Of a stretch of DNA of 64,000 nt, positions 27,162-35,780 are shown one piece after another. The notes below the pieces were generated by a model. It had not been told where the DNA came from, ran no database searches, and saw only the letters and a list, made by a program, of their open reading frames with translations. This DNA is from an uncultured Pelagibacteraceae bacterium (GTDB taxonomy: Bacteria > Pseudomonadota > Alphaproteobacteria > Pelagibacterales > Pelagibacteraceae): assembly GCA_902611145.1 (NCBI GenBank), contig CACLYO010000001.1:17501-81500 (forward strand), read 5' to 3'. How positions within the stretch are numbered: the first letter of the stretch is position 1; each line of letters starts with the position of its first letter. The position numbers and the translations under genes are program-made.

Positions 27162-28100
27162 ATGTCTTTAAAAGTTAGAAAATTTTATCTTAGAAAATTA
27201 AAAAAAAAATTTAAAGGTAAAAAGATTAATGATTTGATGTATGAAATTAAAATACCTGATGATCTTTATTATAATATTAAATCTTTAGCTATAAATTATA
27301 TTTCAAAATCATTTAATGATGGTGAAACTATAACAGATGAAAAAAAATTAATTAATAAATTAATTAAAAGAAGGGCTCAATTAAAGAATGTAACACCAAA
27401 TGGTATTGTTGTTCCTAAAAATGAAATCTCTCTAGAATTTAATAATTTCTTAAAAGGTTATGTTGAAATTATAAAATTTTTAAATTTTAGTGAATTAATT
27501 GACAAATTTCATTTTCCACCAAACCTTAGAATAAAATTTCCAAAAATTTCCAAATCTCATATGTCTAGAAAACATCCGACTGAGCTTATGCATTCAGATA
27601 CTTGGACTGGTGCTAATCCTAATTGGATTGCTGTCCATTTATTTTTATTAGGAGATATTTCTAAAAATAATATAAGATATGCTATGCCGCCTAAAAATTT
27701 TCAAGAAAAATGGTTGCAGCCATTAAAATATTCAGAAGATGGAAAGAAAATTTCAGAAAAGTTTGAAGTAATTAATTATACACCAAAAAAAGGACACATG
27801 ATTGTTGCGGATGCATCTATAATTCATCAGTCATTTAGAAAGAAAAATGCTGGAATGAGAATATCCCTAGACACAGGTTTTGATATGAAAATGAAAAAGC
27901 TTTTATCATTTAGAAAAACAAAAATTGAAAAATTCGATGTTAAAAAAATTAGAGATGAAGAAACAGTTACAAAAGAAGATTTTATTAATATTGGAAAAAA
28001 AACTTACTTTCATTTTTCAGATAGTTTTAATCAGAAAGTATTTCACAAAGGTGGCTTCAAACATCCAACTAACCCAAAATTAATTAGATTAAGCAAATAG
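27162..28100 (+). CDS. 2OG/Fe(II)-oxygenase-like protein, paralogue of the one at 37842
   Basis: 312 residues. It shares with the protein at 37842 an NVTPNG-VVPK block (here 76-86), HSD (His144, Asp146), and a distal IIHQSFRKKNAG-R-S-DT block (His222, Arg233). These fit the HxD...H facial triad and the 2-oxoglutarate-binding arginine of PhyH-like oxygenases. I do not recognise a characterised member. It lies between the Rieske gene and a GtrB-type glycosyltransferase (1-base gap), so the likely substrate is a sugar or polyprenyl-linked sugar. The start is the ATG at 27162. Confidence 0.55.
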   Translation: MSLKVRKFYLRKLKKKFKGKKINDLMYEIKIPDDLYYNIKSLAINYISKSFNDGETITDEKKLINKLIKRRAQLKNVTPNGIVVPKNEISLEFNNFLKGYVEIIKFLNFSELIDKFHFPPNLRIKFPKISKSHMSRKHPTELMHSDTWTGANPNWIAVHLFLLGDISKNNIRYAMPPKNFQEKWLQPLKYSEDGKKISEKFEVINYTPKKGHMIVADASIIHQSFRKKNAGMRISLDTGFDMKMKKLLSFRKTKIEKFDVKKIRDEETVTKEDFINIGKKTYFHFSDSFNQKVFHKGGFKHPTNPKLIRLSK

Positions 28101-28101
28101 A

Positions 28102-29067
28102 ATGAAAAAAAAATTATCAGTAATAGTCTCTTTTTATAATGAAGAAGAAAGTATTGATTCATTTGTAAATGAAACAGTTAAAGAATTAGAAAAAATAGAG
28201 GAACTTGAGTATGAAATTATTTTTGTAAATGATAATTCAAAAGATGGCTCTCTAGTTAAATTATTAAAACACAGAGAAAATAACAATAGAATAAAAATAA
28301 TAAATCTTTCAAGAAGGTTTGGTCCTATGGAGTCTATCATGGCAGGAATACAGATGTCATCTGGAGATGCTTTAGTTAACCTGGACATTGATTTACAGGA
28401 TCCACCATCTTTAATTTTAGAAATGGTTAAGTTTTGGAGAGAAGAAAATTATGATGTTGTATTTACTACTAGAACAAGCAGAGAAGGTGAACCATTCATA
28501 AAAAAGATAATATCATCAGTCGGATATAAAATTTTAAAACGTTTTACAAACATTCCCATGGAAAAAGATTCTGGAGACTTTAGATTAATTTCAAAAAGAG
28601 TGATTGAAGAATATAAAAAATTCGGTGAAGTTTATCCTTTTTTCAGATTTGTTGTTGATTGGATTGGGTTCAAAAGAAAACAAATTTTTTATGAAAGAAA
28701 ATCTAGAAGAAAAGGTAAGACAAAACACCCTTTTGGACTTGGAATATTTTTTAATTTTTTTGAAATATCCTTAACACCATTCACAGATGCTCCAATAAGA
28801 TTTGCATTAATATTTGGAATAATTTCATTTATAACAACATTAATTATAATGATGAGAACATTGTATTTATTTTTTGCAGGTGTACCTTTTGAAGAAATTA
28901 GTTCAACTTCAATTTTTGTAGCTATTTTATTTTTTGGAAGTATTCAAAGTTTAATTTTAGGCGTATTGTCTATATACATTGGTTCTATATTTAAAGAGTC
29001 AAAAAAAAGACCCTTATATATTATAGATAAAACATTTGGTTTTGAGGAATCGATAGAAAATAAATAA
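28102..29067 (+). CDS. Polyprenyl-phosphate glycosyltransferase (GtrB/DPMS type)
   Basis: 321 residues. GT-A domain with VSFYNEEESI, NDNSKDGS (43-50), the metal motif DID at 95-97 and QDPP at 99-102. Two transmembrane helices follow at about 233-258 and 268-295, the GtrB/ArnC arrangement. Such enzymes put a sugar on undecaprenyl phosphate at the cytosolic face, and the product is used on the outside by a GT-C enzyme. The membrane proteins at 22059, 55164 and 60107 are candidates for that second step. It is preceded by the oxygenase-like gene and followed by the heptose fusion gene on the same strand. Confidence 0.85.
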   Translation: MKKKLSVIVSFYNEEESIDSFVNETVKELEKIEELEYEIIFVNDNSKDGSLVKLLKHRENNNRIKIINLSRRFGPMESIMAGIQMSSGDALVNLDIDLQDPPSLILEMVKFWREENYDVVFTTRTSREGEPFIKKIISSVGYKILKRFTNIPMEKDSGDFRLISKRVIEEYKKFGEVYPFFRFVVDWIGFKRKQIFYERKSRRKGKTKHPFGLGIFFNFFEISLTPFTDAPIRFALIFGIISFITTLIIMMRTLYLFFAGVPFEEISSTSIFVAILFFGSIQSLILGVLSIYIGSIFKESKKRPLYIIDKTFGFEESIENK

Positions 29068-29085
29068 TATAAAAAATATTAAAAT

Positions 29086-30276
29086 TTGTTAATCAAAAAA
29101 AAAATAGATTTAGTTATTTTAGCGGGCGGTAAAGGTTCGAGAATAAAAAAATTTTTAAAAAATAATCCTAAACCAATGTTAAAATTTAATAAAAAATATT
29201 TTTTAAATTATATTTTAAGGAAAGCTTGCTCATATAATTTTAAAAAAATTTATATATTAACAGGTTTTAGAAGCCATGTGATTTTTAAAAAGTTCCACAA
29301 TAAAATTTTTAATTTTATAAAAATTATTTGCATCAAAGAAAAAAAAGAAATGGGGACTGGTGGTGCTTTATATAGCTTAAGAAAAAAAGTTGGAGATTTT
29401 ATTTTGATAAATGGCGATACTTTATTTGATATTGATTATAACGAATTAATTAAATCCACGAAAAATGATAAAATTGGAAGTATTGCATTAGTAAGAAATT
29501 TTAAACAAAAAAGCAATAAACTAGAAACTTTATCAATAAAAAAGGGTTTGGTAAAATATGAGAATAAAGGTCATTTTATGAATGGCGGTGTTTATTTTTT
29601 TAAAAGAAAATTTCTTAATTCAATTGAAAATAAAAAAATTTCTCTTGAGAGCGATATACTGCCAAAGACAATAAATCAAAAAAAAATTAATGGAAAAATA
29701 TTTAACAATTTTTTTATTGATATTGGATCTAAAGAAACTTTAAAAATTGCATCAAAAGAAATTAAAAAAAACTTTTCTAAACCAGCTGTATTTTTAGATA
29801 GGGATGGAGTAATTAATTATGATTACGGATATGTTCATGAAATTAATAAATTTAAACTTAAAAAGGGTGTATTGGATGGCCTGAGATATCTTACACAAAA
29901 AAACTACTATATTTTTATTGTTACAAATCAGGCAGGAATTGGAAAGGAAATTTTTACATTAAAAAAGTTTAACGATTTACATTTATATCTTAAAAATTTT
30001 TTTATTAAAAATGGAATATATATTTCCGATGTTCAATTTTCCCCTTTTCATATCAAAGCAAAAAAGAAAAAATATAAAAAAAAAAGTGGTTTTAGAAAAC
30101 CTGGTAATCTGATGATCAAAAATATTATTCAAAATTGGGATATAAACTTAAACAAAAGTTTCATGATTGGTGATAAAAAAAATGATCAATTAGCAGCTAA
30201 AAAAAGCAACTTAAGATTTTATTTTGCAGAAGATAATTTTTTTAAGCAAATAAAAAAAATATCTAATAATTATTAA
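29086..30276 (+). CDS. Fused heptose-1-phosphate guanylyltransferase and heptose bisphosphate phosphatase
   Basis: 396 residues. Domain 1 (about 1-228) is a sugar-1-phosphate nucleotidyltransferase with LAGGKGSRI at 12-20, KPM-K after it, EMGTGGAL near 88-95 and NGDTLFD near 109-115, matching HddC. Domain 2 (about 232-396) is a HAD phosphatase of GmhB type with FLDRDGVIN (Asp238, Asp240), TNQAGIG and a final GDKKND. Together they catalyse two consecutive steps to GDP-D-glycero-D-manno-heptose, usually done by separate proteins. The start is TTG at 29086; no ATG precedes the glycine motif. With gmhA and the kinase at 32388 the GDP-heptose route is complete. Confidence 0.85.
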   Translation: MLIKKKIDLVILAGGKGSRIKKFLKNNPKPMLKFNKKYFLNYILRKACSYNFKKIYILTGFRSHVIFKKFHNKIFNFIKIICIKEKKEMGTGGALYSLRKKVGDFILINGDTLFDIDYNELIKSTKNDKIGSIALVRNFKQKSNKLETLSIKKGLVKYENKGHFMNGGVYFFKRKFLNSIENKKISLESDILPKTINQKKINGKIFNNFFIDIGSKETLKIASKEIKKNFSKPAVFLDRDGVINYDYGYVHEINKFKLKKGVLDGLRYLTQKNYYIFIVTNQAGIGKEIFTLKKFNDLHLYLKNFFIKNGIYISDVQFSPFHIKAKKKKYKKKSGFRKPGNLMIKNIIQNWDINLNKSFMIGDKKNDQLAAKKSNLRFYFAEDNFFKQIKKISNNY

Positions 30277-31198
30277 CGATTTTTTCAGAGCTATTTTTGA
30301 AATAAAGTAACAACTCTTTGATACCTTTTTCCAAACTAATTTTAGCTTTGAATCCTTTTTTTTCTATTTTTTTATTACTTACAAAATAATCTCTCTTATC
30401 TGGATCTTTTTTATTTTTTATAATTTTAATTTTCGTGATTGAATGTTGTTTTTTAATTTTTTTTGCTAACATCAATTTAGTTATATTTGCACTAGATAGA
30501 CCCAAATTATAAACATTTGATTTAATTTTATTAAAGTTGTCGATAGAAAAAATAATTCCTTTTACTACATCTTTAACATGTATAAAATTTCTTCTGAACT
30601 TAGGTTCAAATATATCTAATTTTTTCTTTGTAACAGCTCTATAAACAAAGTTATTTACTAGAAGATCACTTCTCATTCTGTAGCTGCAACCAAATACTGT
30701 AGCTAATCTGAAGGAAACAGAATTCTTTAATTTTTTAATCTCTTCTTCTGCATCACATTTTGTCCTACCATATAATGAAATTGGTTTAAGCGGACTGTTT
30801 TCATCACAATACTTATTTTTTTCTCCAACACCATAACCTGAGTTCGAAGTCATATAAATAATTTTATTTTTTTTTTTAATTAAAGATTTAATTAACTTTA
30901 CAGCAAAGTAATTAGTAGTAATTGCATCTTTTTTATATTTTTCGCACAAGGGTGCGCCCACTAATCCAGCTAAAGGAATAATAAATTCATTTTTACTTAT
31001 TAGTTTTTTCATAATTTTCCTATTTCTTGCATCTCCACGAATAAGATTAAAGTTATCAAAAAAATATAAATGACTTAATGAGTCTGTATTATATTTCATA
31101 ATATCTAGAACAGTTACTATATGTCCAAGTTTAACTAATTCAGTGCAAAGTGTAGAGCCTATATATCCAGCCCCTCCAGTGATCAAAATTTTTTTCAT
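30263..31198 (-). CDS. NAD-dependent epimerase/dehydratase (extended SDR)
   Basis: 311 residues. GGAGYIG at 8-14, TSNSGYG near 117-123 and YGRTK near 143-147 as the catalytic Tyr/Lys. A NFIHVKDVV motif typical of sugar epimerases is near 204-212. The middle contains AGLVGAPLCEKY instead of the usual HLAA stretch. It is last in the tight minus-strand block behind a ColD-like dehydratase and a heptose kinase, so it probably reduces or epimerises a keto-heptose or deoxyhexose nucleotide. It converges with the heptose fusion gene (14-base overlap). Substrate unknown. Confidence 0.7.
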   Translation of the reverse strand: MKKILITGGAGYIGSTLCTELVKLGHIVTVLDIMKYNTDSLSHLYFFDNFNLIRGDARNRKIMKKLISKNEFIIPLAGLVGAPLCEKYKKDAITTNYFAVKLIKSLIKKKNKIIYMTSNSGYGVGEKNKYCDENSPLKPISLYGRTKCDAEEEIKKLKNSVSFRLATVFGCSYRMRSDLLVNNFVYRAVTKKKLDIFEPKFRRNFIHVKDVVKGIIFSIDNFNKIKSNVYNLGLSSANITKLMLAKKIKKQHSITKIKIIKNKKDPDKRDYFVSNKKIEKKGFKAKISLEKGIKELLLYFKNSSEKIVNNY

Positions 31199-31200
31199 AT

Positions 31201-32391
31201 TTAGATATTAATATTATTAAGTATTTTAGTTAATTTTTTTATCTTTTCTTTTTTTAAAGATGGATAATTTCCAATGTAATATCCAAAAAAATGTACTTTA
31301 TCTACATTTTTATATTTTTTTAAATTTATTTTTTTAAAATAATTTTTTAAATATGGCTGTCTTAACTGATTTCCTCCACCAGCATTTCCTCTTCTAAACT
31401 CAATTTTTTTTTGTGTTAAGATTTTTTCAAAATAATTTCTTTTTTTTAAATTATTTGTTTTAAGAATAACTGGAAATGCATAATTGCTACTACCTTTAAG
31501 GTCAAAGTTTTTATAGTATTTTGAACTATCTAAATTTTTTAGAAAAAGATTAAAATTTTTTGTTCTCTTTAAATTATTTGAGTTTAAGGATTTTAATTGG
31601 TTTATTCCTAATGTTGCTCCAATTTCAGTATTTCTAAAATTTAAAGTTGGATATAAGAATATGAATTTTGGAGAAAGTTTATTATATTTATTAATTAATT
31701 TTTTTTCGTATATTTTATTATTACTTTCTCTTAACATTCCATGAGATCGGAGAATCCTGCATATTTCATAAACTTTTTTATTATCAGTAGATATCATTCC
31801 ACCTTCAATAGTGGTCATATGATGAGCGTAGTAAAAAGAGAAGTTTGAAATTAACCCAAAATTTCCAAGTTTTTTATTTTTAAATTTAGCTCCATGACTT
31901 TCACAAACATCTTCTATTAAAAGAATTCTTTTTCTTTTAAGAGTTTTAATTAACTTTTCACTTAAACCATTAAAACCTTGAGCATGAGTTATGAAAACTG
32001 CTAAAGTTTTTTTGTTAATTTTTTTTAAAACATCACTATTGTTCATTGAAAGGTTATTTAAATTTATATCTACGAATATGGGCTTAAAACCATTCATTAT
32101 TACTGAGTTAATGTCTGAAACCCATGTAAGGGCGGGAACTATTATTTCATTCTTATATTTATTCTTATTAATTACTTTTAATGCAGCTATAGATACAAAA
32201 TTTGCAGATGATCCGGAATTTACAAAAATGGAATACTTTGATCCTAACCATTTAGACCACTTTTTTTCAAACTCCTCTACTTTGCTAGATTGAGTTAAAA
32301 CAATATTTTTTTTATTTAATAATTTTTTAACCTCTGATAAATCAGATTTAGTAAAATTATTATGCATTAAAGGATGACTTAATTTCTTCAT
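31201..32391 (-). CDS. ColD/RfbH-like PLP-dependent sugar 3-dehydratase
   Basis: 396 residues, DegT/DnrJ/EryC1 aspartate-aminotransferase fold. The normal Schiff-base lysine of the FSFxPxK motif is His190 (FSFYYAHHMTTIEGG). That substitution marks ColD (GDP-4-keto-6-deoxymannose 3-dehydratase) and RfbH, which remove the 3-hydroxyl instead of transaminating. SGSSAN at 59-64 and EDVCESHGA at 160-168 complete the active site, and AHH-TT-EGGM closely recalls ColD. It overlaps the heptose kinase gene by 4 bases, so the substrate may be a GDP-keto-deoxyheptose or GDP-hexose. Chemistry is supported by the motif; the substrate is inferred. Confidence 0.75.
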   Translation of the reverse strand: MKKLSHPLMHNNFTKSDLSEVKKLLNKKNIVLTQSSKVEEFEKKWSKWLGSKYSIFVNSGSSANFVSIAALKVINKNKYKNEIIVPALTWVSDINSVIMNGFKPIFVDINLNNLSMNNSDVLKKINKKTLAVFITHAQGFNGLSEKLIKTLKRKRILLIEDVCESHGAKFKNKKLGNFGLISNFSFYYAHHMTTIEGGMISTDNKKVYEICRILRSHGMLRESNNKIYEKKLINKYNKLSPKFIFLYPTLNFRNTEIGATLGINQLKSLNSNNLKRTKNFNLFLKNLDSSKYYKNFDLKGSSNYAFPVILKTNNLKKRNYFEKILTQKKIEFRRGNAGGGNQLRQPYLKNYFKKINLKKYKNVDKVHFFGYYIGNYPSLKKEKIKKLTKILNNINI

Positions 32392-33371
32392 AATTTTTTA
32401 TTTAGAATAATACTTGATCCTTCATCTTTAAAATTGAAAGGAACTTTCGTTATTTTTTTTATTTTTTTTAAAAATTTTTTTTGTTTGTGCTCTGGCATGT
32501 ATAATAACATAAAACCACCACCACCTGCTCCTAATAATTTTCCACCTAAAGCTCCATTTTGAATTGAAAAATTATATAAATCATCAATTTTTTTATTACT
32601 TATTACTTTGCTTAAACTCTTTTTAAGTTTCCATCCTTCATTTAGTAATTTTCCAAAATTATCAAAATCATTATTTTTAAGTAAATTCACAGCTTCATCC
32701 ACTTGAAAACTTATCTCATTCATCTCATTTTTTTTTTTAATTTTTAAATCTGTTACGTATTGCCCAGCAATTTCATTGGCTGTTCTATATATTCCAGTAA
32801 ATAATAATAATAAATTTTTGTTTAATTTCTTTATTTTATTATCAATTTTAAAGTTCTTAATTTTGAATGCACCATTTTTTTCAATAAGAATTTTATTAAA
32901 TCCACCAAAAGACGCTGATATTTGGTCTTGCATTCCTACAACTTCATTTAAGATTTTTTGTTCAAAAAAAATGCTTTTTTTTGCAAGATTTAGTTTGGAG
33001 ATTTTAATTTTTTTCTGGCATAATAATGTATTCATAAGCCCAACAACAAAACTTGAACTGGATCCCATACCTGATCTTGCTGGCAAATCTCCTTGATAGT
33101 GTATTTCTAATCCATTTTGTATTTTAAAATTTTTTAACATTTCCCTTACAACATTATGATTAATATCTGTTGTCTTATTTACATTTTCAACTTTTGACCA
33201 AACAATTCTGTGCTTATAATTAAAGTATGGTGGTAGTTTTCTTGCAGATAAATAAATATATTTATCAATTGTTGCAGACAAGACTTTCCCTTTATTAGTT
33301 TTGAACCACGAAGGGTAGTCAGTGCCTCCACCAAAAAAAGATATTCTATAGGGTGTTTTAGATAAAATCAT
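32388..33371 (-). CDS. hddA: D-glycero-D-manno-heptose 7-phosphate kinase (GHMP family)
   Basis: 327 residues. N-terminal SKTPYRISFFGGGTDYP (4-20) is the HddA-type substrate signature. The ATP loop is LPARSGMGSSSS (96-107) and the C-terminal GHMP motif is KLLGAGGGGFM (near 294-304). It phosphorylates heptose 7-phosphate at C1; the GmhB domain of the 29086 protein would then remove the 7-phosphate and its HddC domain add GMP. It shares 4-base overlaps with both neighbours in the block. L-fucose kinase-type GHMP enzymes are similar, but gmhA and the fusion gene nearby favour heptose. Confidence 0.82.
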   Translation of the reverse strand: MILSKTPYRISFFGGGTDYPSWFKTNKGKVLSATIDKYIYLSARKLPPYFNYKHRIVWSKVENVNKTTDINHNVVREMLKNFKIQNGLEIHYQGDLPARSGMGSSSSFVVGLMNTLLCQKKIKISKLNLAKKSIFFEQKILNEVVGMQDQISASFGGFNKILIEKNGAFKIKNFKIDNKIKKLNKNLLLLFTGIYRTANEIAGQYVTDLKIKKKNEMNEISFQVDEAVNLLKNNDFDNFGKLLNEGWKLKKSLSKVISNKKIDDLYNFSIQNGALGGKLLGAGGGGFMLLYMPEHKQKKFLKKIKKITKVPFNFKDEGSSIILNKKL

Positions 33372-34282
33372 TTATTTAATTTCATTTTTTTTAGAATTGT
33401 TTTAATTATTTCGTCTGACTGTGGTGGAAGATTATCAGATTTTTTTGAAAAACCGGCTGATCTATCTTTTAAACCCATCACATCAATTTTTTTTTTTGAA
33501 ATTTTCATAAGCTTATATGCCATGTCTGAAGCAACACCTCTTACATAGTCATCATCTAAAATAATACCTCCAAATTTAGATTTTTTTAAAGATTCAATCC
33601 ATTTTTTTTTAATTTTAAATGGTTTTATCCAAAGAATATTCGCAATTCCAATTTTTATACCTTTTTGTAAAAGTTTTTCTCTTACCTTTTTTGCTTCAAA
33701 TCTAGTTATTGAAATACAAAAAATAATTAAATCTAAATCTTTACTCAGATAATCTTTTAGTTCTAATTTATTATTATAACTACCTCTGTGTTCCGAGATA
33801 TAATAAACATCATTATCTGCCATAAAATTTTTATATGACAAAACATATTCTTTAGGCGTCATTGGAGATATAATTTTTATTCCTGGCATTCTATAATATA
33901 TGGAATGATGAGATGAACCTGCAACTGGGCCTATGGAACCTTCCATGGCAATTCCTCTTATAAAAATAGGGCAGGGTACATTCCAAATTTCTTTTGATTT
34001 ACATGCATAATTTAAAATTATAGGAGCATTAAACCAATTAAAACCTTGATATCTTATTACATATATGGGTCGTCTCTTTGACAAACCTGCTCCGACAACT
34101 ATACCTCCATTTGCTACATCTGCCATACTAAGTTCTGTTATTCCATCTTTTTCTCTTAACTCAGGTATAGTACCGCCTACCCATCCTACAGCTGATAAAC
34201 ATTGACCAAGTATTAAACTTTTTTTATTTTTTAGATGTTTGTAAGTAATTTCTTTTATCGTATCTCTAACTGTCTTAGCCAT
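33368..34282 (-). CDS. Thiamine-diphosphate enzyme, E1-beta/transketolase C-terminal half
   Basis: 304 residues. The pyrimidine-binding domain carries the ThDP-activating Glu50 (ELSMADVANGG) and the stretch GSIGPVAGSSHHSIYY near 125-140, where catalytic histidines lie in E1-beta/transketolase relatives. A C-terminal transketolase domain follows from about 175. It pairs with the E1-alpha-like gene at 34255 (28-base overlap) as a two-subunit enzyme. No lipoyl or E2/E3 genes are nearby, so it is not an ordinary 2-oxoacid dehydrogenase. The place in a deoxysugar/heptose block suggests carboligation, adding a two-carbon unit to a keto sugar, or a transketolase reaction. That is inference. Confidence 0.7.
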   Translation of the reverse strand: MAKTVRDTIKEITYKHLKNKKSLILGQCLSAVGWVGGTIPELREKDGITELSMADVANGGIVVGAGLSKRRPIYVIRYQGFNWFNAPIILNYACKSKEIWNVPCPIFIRGIAMEGSIGPVAGSSHHSIYYRMPGIKIISPMTPKEYVLSYKNFMADNDVYYISEHRGSYNNKLELKDYLSKDLDLIIFCISITRFEAKKVREKLLQKGIKIGIANILWIKPFKIKKKWIESLKKSKFGGIILDDDYVRGVASDMAYKLMKISKKKIDVMGLKDRSAGFSKKSDNLPPQSDEIIKTILKKMKLNK

Positions 34283-35094
34283 AATTTTTTGATTTGTTTT
34301 TTAATGTCTTCATGAATTTTAAATGCTTTTATTCCTAATTTCTTTTTTTCATAATCATATCTATCAAATGTATCATTGCTATCTTTACCAGCACCAGCAT
34401 GCCAATAAATTCTGTTAGTATTTATATTTATTAGGACTGGTTTTTTAAAAAAATTTTTTGATATTTTTTTTATGCTTAATGGATCATCGTTTATTGTATA
34501 AGCATTCATTTTAAATGATTTAGCAACATCTGCCATTTCCCAGTTTCTCCTAACCTTTTTTTCAGTTAAAATTGATAAGTTATTATCTTCGATTACAAAT
34601 AATATTGGCAGTTTTTTTTGAGAAGCCCAACCCATAGCTCCCAAAACGTAATCTTCTTCTGCAGCAGCATCACCTAAAAAAACTATGGTAGGTTTTTTTG
34701 TAGCGAAACAGGCCCCTACACCTATCGGTCCATTTGATCCCATTAATCCATCATGACCAAACATATTTATTTCCTTTGAATGTATTGATGCTGAACCTCC
34801 CATTCCTTTAGTACAACCACTCTTTAATCCCAATAATTCGTCTATTAATTTTTTTATATTTCCACCGAATGATAAATAAATCGAGTGACATCTGTGCTGA
34901 CCAAAAAGTAAAGGCTTTAATCGTTTTTTTTTACTCAATACGGATATAGTTGAAGATATAAACTCCTGTCCAGCCGAAACATAAACAGGAATTTTTATAG
35001 TTTTGTTGTTTAAGTACTTTATAACTTCTTCTTCAAAATTCCTACATAATGAAGCTTTTTTAAATACATCTAGTCTAAAATTACTATCTTTCAT
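34255..35094 (-). CDS. Thiamine-diphosphate enzyme, E1-alpha-like subunit
   Basis: 279 residues, shorter than a typical E1-alpha (about 330-370). KGMGGSASIH at 96-105, the ThDP diphosphate motif GDAAAEEDY at 141-149 with NN at 171-172, and GHDG near 113 fit the E1-alpha family. Its partner is the E1-beta-like gene downstream, and it overlaps the cupin gene upstream by 4 bases. Comparable split E1-type enzymes are known to attach two-carbon branches to sugars (AviB1/AviB2 in avilamycin eurekanate). The absence of E2/E3 supports a non-oxidative acyl transfer here. Confidence 0.7.
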   Translation of the reverse strand: MKDSNFRLDVFKKASLCRNFEEEVIKYLNNKTIKIPVYVSAGQEFISSTISVLSKKKRLKPLLFGQHRCHSIYLSFGGNIKKLIDELLGLKSGCTKGMGGSASIHSKEINMFGHDGLMGSNGPIGVGACFATKKPTIVFLGDAAAEEDYVLGAMGWASQKKLPILFVIEDNNLSILTEKKVRRNWEMADVAKSFKMNAYTINDDPLSIKKISKNFFKKPVLININTNRIYWHAGAGKDSNDTFDRYDYEKKKLGIKAFKIHEDIKKQIKKLWLRQLEIR

Positions 35095-35780
35095 TTTTTT
35101 TTAACTTTTAGAACTATTAATTTTTTATTTATTTTAAATACTTTTGCTAGTTTTTTTATTGTTCCTACCTTAATAATATCTCCTTGCGACAAGATATTTT
35201 TTTTTTTATTATTTATTACATTTCCACCCAAAATACCAAAAATAGTATTATTTTTTTCTTTAACTAATTTTTTAAAATTTTTATGTTTTTCTAAATAAAC
35301 ATTTGACGTATCAAAAGAGTATTTTTGAGTTTTTTTTGAAGTTTTATTTAATTGTATTAAATCATTCTTAAATAATGTTTTTTTATTTCCTTTTTCATAA
35401 GAAATATTTTCTCTTCCATATTTGTCATAATATCGTACCAAATCATTTTTTGCTACTGGAGTTTCAAATTCAAGTGCAGTAAGAGGTTTTTTTGATATAC
35501 ATTTAATTGAATGAAATAATCCAGTTCTTATCATTAATTTAGACGGAGATTTATAAATTTTAGAATCTTGCTTCCATAAACCTAATTGTATTGAAGCCTT
35601 TCCAGATAAAAGAATAAAACCAGTTTTTTTTTTAGGATGACAATGTAGAGAGGTGCTCTTATTAGGGTTTATATTTAAAATTGTTACAGAAAGTTTTTTT
35701 CCTGATCTATATATAACATATTCATAACCCCAAGGTTTAAAAACAACTCTATTATCATAATAGTCTTTATTTGTTTTCAT
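35091..35780 (-). CDS. Cupin protein, mannose-6-phosphate isomerase type II-like
   Basis: 229 residues. The first cupin (about 10-115) begins with KPWGYEYVIY as in phosphomannose-isomerase-type cupins and carries metal ligands His46 and His48 (SLHCHP), with a later His in LFHSIKC. A second, weaker half begins near 150. The glutamate usually found six residues after the HxH is not obvious. Overlaps of 4 bases with both neighbours place it in the operon. It could isomerise a phosphosugar or supply the substrate for the adjacent ThDP enzyme; the reaction is unknown. Confidence 0.55.
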   Translation of the reverse strand: MKTNKDYYDNRVVFKPWGYEYVIYRSGKKLSVTILNINPNKSTSLHCHPKKKTGFILLSGKASIQLGLWKQDSKIYKSPSKLMIRTGLFHSIKCISKKPLTALEFETPVAKNDLVRYYDKYGRENISYEKGNKKTLFKNDLIQLNKTSKKTQKYSFDTSNVYLEKHKNFKKLVKEKNNTIFGILGGNVINNKKKNILSQGDIIKVGTIKKLAKVFKINKKLIVLKVKKK

